From assembly GCF_000340215.1 (NCBI RefSeq), contig NW_006921542.1, positions 1,268,267 through 1,332,266 on the forward strand: a stretch of DNA of 64,000 nucleotides, written 5' to 3'. Origin of the DNA: Pseudocercospora fijiensis CIRAD86 (taxonomy: Eukaryota > Ascomycota > Dothideomycetes > Mycosphaerellales > Mycosphaerellaceae). Shown here piece after piece: positions 36,846 through 46,237 of the stretch (the first letter of the stretch is position 1; every line of letters begins with the position of its first letter). The translations under genes and the position numbers were made by a program. The notes under the pieces are model-generated. The model ran no database searches and had not been told where the DNA came from. It was given only the letters and a program-made list of their open reading frames with translations.

Positions 36846-38335
36846 AATAGAAGATAGAACTAAAGACCGCGAGTTTGTTTTACCTAAGCGTCTAACTAAA
36901 AAGCGTAAGACTAAAGAGGAGTACTCTACGAAGAAGAATTCCGTACGAGACCGCGAGAGAAAGGACAAGATAGATAAGGATAAAAGAGCTAAGGATAAGA
37001 GAAGAAAGGCGCGGAATAAGGCATTCTATCGATAGCTAGCGCCTATAGAAAAAAGTAAAGGTTAGAATAAGAAGACAACCTAAGAGAAGGCTAAAGGAGG
37101 AAAGAATTGCGGCTAGTTTTCGAGCGTAAAGTTCTAGTAGCGTAAGTCAATCTAGCTAGCGGCCGTAGCTAGTAGCTATAGCCGGCAGCCGTAGCCGGCA
37201 GCTATAGCCGGTATATTTTTCTTTAATACGTTAACTAATAGCATTTAGACCTATAGCCGCTACCTCTATCGATACGACCGATAGTAACGGAGATGTTTAG
37301 ATAGCCGAGAACAACAATACTAGAGTTTAGGATGCCGCGATAGAGCTTAATACTACGAATAAAGGAACTAAAAAAAGCGAGGAGATACTATACGTCGATC
37401 TAGTAATAGGTATAGTCTTAGGGCCTAACGCTATAGACGATAAGCGCTAGGAGTAGATCGAGCATAGTTAAAGAGACGAGATACTAGTAAAGGGCTAAGG
37501 TATAAGTCCTATTAATCTAGAAAATTATAGTTAAAGCTACTACGAAAAGCTAGTAAGGATTAGAATCGAGACTAGTCGTCTTTATATCCTCGATATAGAG
37601 TAGAAGTTTCTTTATTAGTATTAGAGCGAAGCCTTTACGTCTATAAAGGCAAAGTAGCTTACGATTAATGCGATCGGGGCTAGGTATCTAGGGACGGCAG
37701 AAGTGTTACTATAGGAGGAAGGGGTATAGGTAATTATTCTATACTCGGTATATATAGCCGGCGTTCGTAGCCGGCAGATACTAATAGTTAAATAAAAAGC
37801 GTTTCTCGAAGGCAGAGTGCTACTACTATATAAAATCTTTACTAAGGCAGAGAGGGCTTATATCCGGAATCTAAGCTACTAGTAGGATAGGTTAGCGTTA
37901 GAATTCTCTAAATCTCTATATAAGCCTCCGAAGGATTACCTATTTTAGCGATACGGCTTTATCTCGACTACTCCGTAGGCACCCGAAGAAGCTCGAGCGC
38001 TCTTTAAGGTCTTTACTAAGAAGCGGAAGGAGTTCGAGGATCAGGATTGGTTAATAGAGCTATTAGTTAGTCTTAGGTTTCGTAGTTAGACTCGGCCTAA
38101 GCATTTGCTTGTCGAGTGTCTTATACCGAAAGAGGATAGATTGAGACTAAAAACGAGCTTAGATTCGTTAGGTATAGTAGCTCGGTTCCGTTAGTAGGAG
38201 AGAGCCGCCGTATAGAAGGCAAAATTTAGGTAGTTAGGGTAGCTAGGAAAGAAATTCTAGTAGTTAGGCTAGCTAGGGTAGCTAGGAAAAAAAATCTAGT
38301 AGTTAGGTAGCTAGGAAACAAAAAAAAAAGGTAGC
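36846..38335 (+). pseudogene. unrecognised basic-protein gene upstream of the hAT transposase, copy B
   Basis: Exon 1 (to 37141) encodes a highly charged Lys/Arg/Glu protein (KRLTKKRKTKEEYSTKK, RERKDKIDKDKRAKDKRR). Intron 1 is 37142-37248 with donor GTAAGTCAA, branch TTAACTAAT and several GCCGGC units. Exon 2 follows to 37729. Intron 2 is 37730-37795, with the acceptor mutated to AA. Exon 3 contains FLEGRVLLLYKIF and EEARALFKVFTKKRKEF, and ends in repeated Gln-Leu-Gly-type units near 38220-38330. No domain is recognised. It is either an accessory gene or the 5' part of the transposase transcription unit. Confidence 0.5.
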
Positions 38336-38401
38336 TAGCTATTTACTGCCTAGCTATTCCTAACGATACGATGCTATAAAAGAAAGGGTGTTTCTCTATA
38401 G

Positions 38402-41400
38402 CTACTAGTATACATCTACTACTCCTAAGTCCTTACCTTACCGTACGAAACCTTAAAACATGCCGACCGATATTGTATATATACTAGGCGCTATACTAGG
38501 AAGGGTAACAACGAGACGACAGTCAAAACAGTCTAGTATACGAGCGAGATTGCGACAACGTCGAGAGGAGGTCGTATACTTACCTTCGAGCCTATCGAGT
38601 CCTAGACTACGATTAGGGCTAGATTTATCCTCTCCGAATCCTAGTAGTAGGAATTCATTACAGGGTACTACTACCTAGTCCTTACCTTTACGGAGTCTAA
38701 GTAGAAGGTTATTCGGAGATATAAGAATATCGAGTATTAACCCGGAAATCTTCGAAAAGGCTAGCTAGGCGTATCTTTAGAAACCCGAGTATACAGAGCA
38801 GTTCAATTAATAGGTCTATAAGATATAGTTCCCTTTATACTTACGTTCGAAGGAGTGTAAACTCCGGAAGTACTCGATGCGATAGGGGAGTAAGGAGCGA
38901 ACGGACACATTCTAGAAGTTCTTTATAGAGGGGGTATTATACCGTTATACGACTTCTCGACTTAAAGGTTAACTAGTAATTGTCTATAACTTCTACGGTT
39001 TAATCTTGAAATACCCGAAACTAGGGGATAGGAACTTATCGCCTACGAACTATCTCTATTCTAAACGGTATCGGGAATCTTAAGGAGAGAGGAGAGTTAA
39101 TATAGATACAGCGTTCTAGAAAGAGGTACGTCTTCTAAAATACCGGCTATAGCTACCGGCTACAGCTACCGGCTATAGCTGCCGGCTATAGCTACCGGCT
39201 ATAGATTCCGGCTATAGATTCCGGCTACAGATTCCGGCTACTTAAATCGACCGTAGAGGTCTAGCTAATTATTATAGGCTACGCTTAAGGAAGCTCTAGG
39301 ATTAAAGGCTACCAATTTCTCCCTCGAAGACTTTAAGCAACTAGCAAACGAAATGCTAGCTATAAACGGTCTTCCGGAAGACTTCTACGAAAGGGAGTCT
39401 ATATAGAAGATATACCTATATCTTATAAACTACCCTCCCCTATTTCTCGGCGCGATAACCTAGCGTATTATATTCGAAAAGAACAAAGAGGCTACGTTAG
39501 ACGACATTCGGGAGATCCTCCGTAATACTCGCCGAGTAGCTATTACTATCGATAGCTAGTTAAGCCGGACTATAAGAGCCTCCTTCCTCTCGATTATACT
39601 ATACTTTATTAATTCGGATTAGAAACTCTAGGAACTTATAATCGGATTCCCTAAAATTCTAGGTTCCTATACTAGTAAGGATATAGCGAAGCTTGTCTAT
39701 ACGGTAATAGATAGAGTTAGCGTAACAACGAAACTAATCTCGATTACTACGGACAACGCTAGTAATAATCGAACATTATATAAGGCGTTGTATATCCAAT
39801 TCACTCGTATATATCTTTAAAATCACTAATTGTATCGATAGGGTCGAGTACGTAGAGGAGATTACAAGGTCTATAATCTAGCTTAATCTTCCGAATGTTA
39901 AGCTCGCTACGATTCCGGATACGTACGATAATACGTACGATAATAACGATAAAGAGGAGCCTATTAATAGCCCTAGCCCTATTAAATCGGAGCCGACGTC
40001 GTTACTAGTTACATCCCTATAGAAGTTTCCCTACCTCGCTTATATAGTTTAAATCGCGATCCGAGCCCTCTTTAAGACGCTTAAAATTGCACTATTAAAC
40101 GACGACTAATAGAAGATCCTAGATAAGGATAAAGCAAAGTCGAAACTCGAGAAACTTATTATAGTAATAAGACGGGATAAGGTAGAGAGCCTCGCTCTCG
40201 TTTTATATAAGGTATAACTTTTGTCCGTAGCCGGTACCTATAGCCGGCAACCTAGTATAGTTCTAACTCTTTTTCTCTAGCTTCGTCGTCTAGTAATATA
40301 TACGAACTCGAGCTTATAGAGATATAACCGATTCGAGGCTATTTAAAAGAACCTAATCGAGCGCCTTAAAACCGATACCTAGAATATCGTATAGAATAAG
40401 CGATAGTAAAAGCGGCCTCCTTAGCGCCTACTCCGTTTTACCTAAGACGTTAAGACCCGGTTCGATTCGACTTTCTATATAGTTACGAAGGGATATACTT
40501 TACGTACCGCTCTCGAGATCTATTAGAGTTCCGAGGGTATTAAGTAGCTCGGCCTTACCGCCGCCGAATAGCGCTAAGTAGAGTATCTCGTCGATATTAG
40601 TAAGTATTACGCGAAGGTTACTACTACGATTAGAAGAACCCGAGGACCGACGATCTACCTTATCTTTACGTACTATAACTAGCTCTTTAACGAGCTCGAG
40701 GAAACCGTAGCTAAGCTAGCTAAGAAGAGCGTTCCCTAGAAAGTAGCTATAACGAAAGCTATAGATACCTCCTATACTAAGTTATATAAATATTATAGTG
40801 CTACCTTTAAGTCGTTCGGGGATATCTATAGCGTTACGTACTTACTTAACCCGGTAGAAAAGGATATATACTAGTAGAGGCCGGAATAGAAGGCGGACGA
40901 GGTATAGCCGAAGCATTACTAGACTATTCTAGAAAAGATATTCTACGAGCGTCGGAAAGAAACTAGTCTAAATACAGCTCCTATAAAGAAAAAGAAGGTT
41001 TAAAAGGCTCCGATATTATACCTATTTCGTAGGTAGGAAGTAGAGGCAGAAGAGGAAGTAACTACTAAAGTAAATAAAGAAGAGTTCGATCTCTATCGGC
41101 GCGCGAGTAAGTATAAACCCGTAGGCTCGGAAAGAGGGCTAATAATCTCTAGATCTTACCGGTCTTCTAGACGAATTCGGAGACGATATTCTCGCTATAT
41201 AGTAGCGGTTAGAGCCTAAGTTTCTAACGATAGCGTCGGTCGCTCGCGACGTCCTCGCTATCCCGAGCGTAGGTATAGGCTATAAGAGGTCTTTTAGTAT
41301 CGCTCGTTACTAGGGCCGCTTTAATCGAATATACTCGCCTACTACCTTCGAATCTATTATAGTATTCCGATACTATCTCCTCTACTAGAATCGCTAAGGC

Positions 41401-41628
41401 AGGTTACTAAAGATTATACTAAAGGAGTTAATCGAGGAATTAGAAAACCTTAAGATCGAAGAAACCTAGGAGCGTAAAGAGAATACGAAATTTAGTCTAA
41501 GCGAAACCCTAATTAGCGATAACGAAGAGGAAGAGGGCGGAGGTAGAAGGCGATACCGGGTCGAGAAGCGGAAACGTATATAGGCTTAGAGTAGCTTTAA
41601 GGAGACGAAGCGTTTATATATAAAGTAA
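38402..41628 (+). pseudogene. hAT-family transposase, copy B
   Basis: A multi-exon gene. Introns seen: about 39125-39277 (donor GTACGT, filled with ACCGGCTATAG-type repeats), 40212-40280 (branch TTCTAAC, acceptor TCTCTAG, two GCCGG units) and 41107-41152 (46 nt, donor GTAAGT). A 35-base interruption at 39807-39841 may be another intron or a small deletion. The N-terminal part has KGNNETTV, possibly a decayed BED-type zinc finger. The RNase H-like core shows ITIDS-LSRTIRASFLSII and ITTDNASNN near 39540-39770. The central region has TSYTKLYKYYSATF and YLLNPVEKDIY near 40770-40870. The C-terminal hATC dimerisation domain shows ARDVLAIPSVGIGY near 41235-41280. An acidic tail follows, and the stop is at 41626-41628. 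hAT transposases cut and paste DNA and make 8-bp target duplications, as seen around copy A. RIP-inactivated, start uncertain. Confidence 0.85.
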
Positions 41629-41987
41629 TATAGCCGGCGTATATAGCCGGTATATATCCGAAATGTGTTTCGAATTCCTAGGACCTAAACAGACTAGTTG
41701 CTATAGTAACCGACCCCGCTTACCTACGGACTATTTCTAATTCTCTATTCGCTCTTCCTCTCCTTCTTCCCTTTCCCTATATTCTTAAAGACAAATATAC
41801 CTTAAGGATTCGGCTCTTCGGGCCTTCTTAAGCCGGCTACCTCCCCTTCCTTAAGCTACTATCCTTTATTCGAATCTAACGATAACCTACTAAGGCGGTT
41901 TAATAGAAGACTATTTGTTCTAGAAGGTAAGAAGCATTAATATCTCCTTACGATTATATACTTATTAATTTTCTAGGTCCTACCGAT

Positions 41988-42605
41988 ATACCCTCGTCGC
42001 CTAAACGCGTAGATAAATATCTTTAGAGGCTAAAGGGCAAGGGTAAAGCAAGCTAAGTATAGGGAGACCGTAGCGAGAACGAGATATCGGAAGAGTAAGG
42101 CTCTCTATAGTATATACGAAGGAAGGGGGTTCCTCGGAAAACAGTACCGAAAAACAAGAAGGCTATAGGTAGATAGGAGAAGGCTAAAAAGAGTAGGCGG
42201 ACGAAGACTATCGCGAAGAAAAGTTATCTTTCTATTAAAAGAAAGGGAACAAAGTAGGACTCGATAACAAAGAAGCGGCGCTTTAAACTAGGTACTATTA
42301 CCCTTCGCTAGATCCGGCTTTTCTAAAACAAAAGAGGGACCGAGCTTTTAATCCCTAAGACTCCCTTCTAGCGACTCGTCCGAGAAATTATATTAGATTT
42401 TCGGTCTAGTATGCGATTTACGGCTAAGGCGATTAGTGCTCTTTAGGAAGCTACGGAGGCATTTCTCGTAACCGAGCTTAAGCTTTTAAACCTCCTTACT
42501 ATCTATACGAAGCGGGTTACTCTTTAAAATAAAGATATATAGCTTCTAGCTAAAATTCGGCGTCGGTTTATAGCGGATTAGTTAGAAATTGTATTTAGTC
42601 GTTAG
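41988..42605 (+). pseudogene. histone H3-like gene 1, hAT cargo, copy B
   Basis: A 205-codon single-exon frame whose start reads ATA here but ATG in copy A. Residues 1-95 form a Lys/Arg-rich tail (KGKGKAS, KKSRRTKTIAKK). From about residue 97 the order is that of histone H3: KLGTITLR, ELLIPKTPF, RLVREI, DFRSSMRF, AISAL-EA, EAFLV, TIYTKRVTL, NKDI, KIRR. Canonical H3 is about 136 residues with a 40-residue tail, so this is an extended variant. Loop 1 (DFRSSMRF) has the H3 length, without the insertion typical of centromeric H3. Stops fall at former Gln/Arg/Trp codons. It lies about 360 bases after the transposase stop, same strand. Inference: the element may have used its own H3 to alter chromatin at donor or target sites. 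Confidence 0.9.
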
Positions 42606-42689
42606 ATTAACCTAGGAGGAGGCCTATTTTCGCATCCTTTTACCGGCTATAGGTACCGGCTATATTTCTAATTTTATCTCCGCGCCGTC

Positions 42690-43700
42690 CCTAAATCTAA
42701 GGTACGAAGTAGAAACCTAGCGCTCTATATTTACCCGGCTATTATAGAGACGAGCTATATTTAGATTAGTTTCTTCGTATATCGCGACCTAGCAGATAGT
42801 AAGCGAAAGGGCGATAGAACGTTTATAATACGTCTCTATTTAGACCTAAAACACAAAGGTCCTAAGGAGCCCTAGCATCCTAACTATAAGGAGATTCTTT
42901 AGCATTAGCACTTTAATCCTCTATACTACGAGGCAGATAGTAAGCCTACAAAAGAGAAACTTTAACGAGAAATTCTCTATAATGCATAGCGCTGTTATAT
43001 AGCTATAGATACGTACTAAGTCCGGCAACTCGAAGAAGAATTAAGACAGCGTATTAGCGACCGAGGAGGAGATCGATAGTATACTAGTAGAGTCGAGGTC
43101 TTATAAGCGAAGTATAAGATAATATAGGCTCTTAGTCGTATAGAGTAACGTACTATATAAATAACTAGGCGTGCTACTCTTATTCACTTACGACCTATAT
43201 CCTAGGATACTCTTCTCGTACTTTTTATACTCTTTTCTAATACCTTACCTATAATCGCTCCGCGACAACCGAGTAAATATAAGCTATAGGATTTCCGCTC
43301 GGTACCTTAGCCTTCGAGATACGGCGGAGTTGATTCTCTATAATACGTAGCGCTATTATATAGCTATAGATACGTACTAAGTCCGGTAACTCGAAGAAGA
43401 ATTAAGATAGCGTATTAGCGACCGAGGAGGAGATCGATAGTATACTAGTAGAGTCGAGGTCTCATAAGCGAAGTACAAGATAATATAGGCTCTTAGTCGT
43501 ATAGAGTAACGTACTATATAAATAACTAGGCGTGCTACTCTTATTCACTTACGACCTATATCCTAGGATACTCTTCTCGTACTTTTTATACTCTTTTCTA
43601 ATACCTTACCTATAAGCGCTCCGCGACAACCGAGTAAATATAAGCTATAGGGTTTCCGCTCGGTACCTTAGCCTCCGAGATAGGGCGGAGTTGAATTTAG
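42690..43700 (+). pseudogene. unrecognised hAT cargo gene between the two histone genes, copy B
   Basis: Plus-strand frame with VPKSKVRSRNLALYIYP, ISFFVYRDL, DSKRKGDRTFIIRLYL and QLEEELRQRISD. The stretch after about 42972 is duplicated in tandem, which would disrupt or extend the C-terminus. RIP stops throughout. No family recognised; a chromatin- or DNA-related role cannot be shown. Confidence 0.4.
42972..43690 (+). repeat. 361-bp tandem duplication in copy B
   Basis: ATTCTCTATAATG at 42972 recurs at 43333 with the following ~350 bases nearly identical. The differences seen are C/T and G/A transitions and single-base changes. Copy A has one unit only, so the duplication is specific to B and explains most of the A/B length difference. 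Confidence 0.88.
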
Positions 43701-44267
43701 AGCGATAGCCGGCACTCGTAGCCGGTATATAGAGACGGTAGTAGGCCTTTTCCTACTAAATAACTAGCTTGTTTAGTATAGCCTACCTAATATTTCTTAT
43801 ATTTACTAGCAATAGGCCTAGGTTACTTATAAGATTACTATAGCTAGTAAAGGCATTACTAAAGAATATCTATACTATAGTAGGATACTATTATTACGCC
43901 GGCTATTTATTAAAAGGAGGCTTTCGCCTATTACTATACCGGCTATATATACCGGCTATATTTCAAAGTCTGCCGTACCTGCCTTTTTTAGCCGTACCTA
44001 CCTTTTTTAGCCGTACCTACCTTCTTTCCTTACTCTAACGTTACTATAATATAGGCTTGCGCGAAGCTTACTCTATTGCCTAGCGATACCGCGATACTAC
44101 CTCTCTCGCTATATTCAACCTTCGTATCGATACCTATACCTCTACGCTCTATATCTACTACCTCCGTAATACCCTCGCTCCGCGCGCGCCTTCGTATACC
44201 TTCGTAACGCACTTTTTTCCTTAATTCGACGACTTTTATAATACCGAGTCTACTTAATTAAGTTACG
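43700..44267. other. spacer upstream of histone gene 2, copy B
   Basis: Contains paired GCCGGC/ACCGGC units near 43708-43720 and 43900-43965, and short direct repeats TAGCCGTACCTACCTT near 43985-44025. A 60-codon minus-strand open frame (44212-44030) lies divergently just upstream of histone gene 2 and is also open in copy A. Its product is not recognised and it may be chance. Confidence 0.4.
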
Positions 44268-44937
44268 ACGCCTCGTAAGAAGGGACCTACTGCTTCTACG
44301 GGTCGTAATAAGACCGGAAATAATAGAACGAGTATAGTATATTAACGTAAGAGGGCTGCTACTACTGCCGCTAGCTCCGGTACTAGAAAGGGCGTCGCGA
44401 GCAAGGCTCCGCGTAAGACAACGGCGGGCAAGGCTCTACGTAAGACGATAACTAGCGCTTCTACTACTAGTAGCAATCGTACGAAGCGTCGATAGCGCCT
44501 AGGAAGTAAGTCCTATTTATAGCCGGCAGCGTAGCCGGTAGCGTAGCCGGTAGCGTAGCCGGTAGCGTAGCCGGTAGCGTAGCCGGCATTCTTACTGTCT
44601 TTTTACTAATCCTTCTTTAGCCGTAGCCCTCCGTAAGATTCGGTAGTATTAGAAGAGTTCTAAGCTCCTAATCCGTAAAGCTCCTTTCCGACGACTTGTT
44701 CGCGAAATTGCCTAGGTTTATAGAACAGACCTTCGCTTCTAAGCCTCCGCGATAGACGCCCTTTAAGAGGCTATAGAAGCCTACCTAGTTCGTATCTTCG
44801 AATGTATATTTCTCTTCTACCTCTTTTCGGACTATACTAATACTATTTTAGCGGTCAACCTTATAGCTATCTACGCGAAGCGTATAACGATTATAGACAA
44901 GGATTTCAAAGCACTCGATTAGATTCTAAAAGGCTAG
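44268..44937 (+). pseudogene. histone H3-like gene 2, hAT cargo, copy B
   Basis: Three exons: about 44268-44505, 44621-44803 and 44852-44937. Intron 1 (44506-44620) has donor GTAAGTCC, five GCCGGC-type units, branch TTACTAAT and acceptor TTCTTTAG. Intron 2 (44804-44851) is 48 nt with branch ACTAAT. Splicing keeps the frame exactly across both junctions, which supports a once-functional gene. Exon 1 gives a basic tail (TPRKKGPTAS, SKAPRKTTAGKALRKT) of at least 75 residues. The fold then reads RLGTVALRKIR, KLLIRKAPF, RLVREIA, RTDLRF, AIDAL-EAIEAYLVRIFE, then NLIAIYAKRITI and KDF. It is closer to canonical H3 than gene 1 in the αN and loop regions. The start codon is not evident, and the frame is broken by RIP stops. 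Together the two genes give the element two distinct H3-like proteins. Confidence 0.9.
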
Positions 44938-45269
44938 AATATCTATATTCGAGATAGTGCTAGATAGGATAGATATACTAGTAGGAAGGATGTTTATAGT
45001 ATCGTCTATAAGCTTTTCTATATACGAAATAAGCCGCTATTATACGGCGCTATATACCGCGCTCTAAATACTCTCTAAGTATACCTATATAGTATAGTAT
45101 GCTTTATTAGTCGTATAGAATAGAAGTCTTCGAAAAACCCGTTAGTATTTAGGAGTAAAAAGGCCGACTATGCTGCCGGCTACGCTGCCGGCTACGCCGC
45201 TACGCTACCGGCTACGCTGCTAGGTCTTATAAAGAACTAAAAGAAGATAGACATTCTAGTTAATTTGTA

Positions 45270-45807
45270 TTAGTTTAGATTTTTATAAAAAGAAAACAAG
45301 GAAAAAAGGAGGAAGATTGAAGAACCTAATACTTATAGTTATAGGTATTATCCCTATTCTCTAGACTATATTATATACCTGCTTTCGCAACTCTACCTAA
45401 TACTCCTACTAAATATCCTTATATTCTACCTACTAGAAATTCAACTAGGTACCTAGACCTATAGCTGCCTCTATATCTTTTACTATCTTCTATAGGTTAA
45501 AGGACTCCTCTATAGTAGCCTCTACTTCCTTATACAATACGAAGTTACTGCCTACCCTATCCTTAATATCTACTAAATAACCTAGAGTTCTAAGGAACGA
45601 ACTAGCATTCGGCCGTAGTATAGCGAGTAACTAGTAGAACGCCCTATAGAGCTGCCTTATAGCTGTTTCGTATACAGTGCCGATATCGAGAGAGGAGCTA
45701 TCCTAGTACCTAATATTAGAGTACAGTTTAGTAGGAAAGTGCTAGAACTTCTTAAGGAGAGCTTCGACGGAAATCGATAAGTTCTACCTAGATCTAGATA
45801 AAGATAT
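45270..45807 (-). pseudogene. unrecognised ~179-codon hAT cargo gene, copy B
   Basis: Counterpart of 9089-9628 in copy A. The start is ATA in place of ATG. It faces inward from the right end of the element, convergent with histone gene 2 (330 bases between stops, with GCCGGC units at 45165-45225). Confidence 0.5.
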
Positions 45808-46237
45808 TCTACTAAGCAGTTACGGAATTAAACCGTAAACGAAAGGATAAAATTTATACCTAAGAAGTGCAGTTTCCGAACTAAACTATAATGCCTTGTA
45901 TGTGTATATATGCTTTTAATTAGTTAGTGCCCTTAGCTAATTGTCTATATATTTGAGGTTATATAAGTACCTTTATACAACTACGTAGCCTAAGTAGGAT
46001 TCGAAAATTCTATAAGTACTAAGGACTAAAAATGCCGGCTACGCTGCCGGCTATACTGCTAAGTCTTACAAAGGGCTTGCTTAAAGCTACGTATACATTC
46101 GTACACTTCTTAAAAACCGATAAATTATATAGTTCGAACTAGCTACTTATATAGTTGCTTAGCAAACCAACCTAAACCAAACTAGAGTTTCGGCTTAGTA
46201 AACTAAACCAAACCAACCCGAACTACTACGGGGTCTA
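45808..46237. other. right terminal region of hAT copy B
   Basis: Non-coding. It contains two GCCGGC-type units near 46035, AAACCAAAC-type short repeats from about 46160, and the right TIR ending at 46237. Confidence 0.7.

Larger units (their letters stand above)
36227..46237 (+). mobile_element. hAT element copy B, full length
   Basis: About 10.0 kb with both TIRs (TAGACCCCGTAGTGGTTCGG at left, inverted CTACTACGGGGTCTA at right). It is nearly colinear with copy A in inverted orientation. Its extra length is mostly one 361-bp tandem duplication (42972-43690). The left flank is copy C. The right flank is retroelement Z and does not repeat the left 8 bases (GGCATTTC versus ATATAGTT), so the right junction is rearranged. 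Gene order: basic protein, transposase, histone H3-like 1, unknown, histone H3-like 2, and an opposite-strand unknown gene. Confidence 0.92.

Noticed and set aside
38460..38678. 72-codon open frame starting MPTDIVYILG
   Set aside because: It lies in another frame over the hAT transposase N-terminal exon, whose own frame continues through with RIP stops. Likely a shadow frame.
41988..42605. Histone gene 1 as a centromeric H3 (CenH3)
   Set aside because: The long tail fits, but loop 1 has the canonical H3 length without the usual CenH3 insertion, so a CenH3 label is not supported.
44030..44212. Minus-strand 60-codon open frame divergent from histone gene 2, with GIRRRARSEGI faintly resembling the start of histone H4 (AIRRLARRGGV)
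   Set aside because: A divergent H3-H4 pair would be attractive, but the rest of the frame has no H4 helices and the similarity is limited to about ten basic residues. The frame is open in copy A too, but that alone does not show coding.
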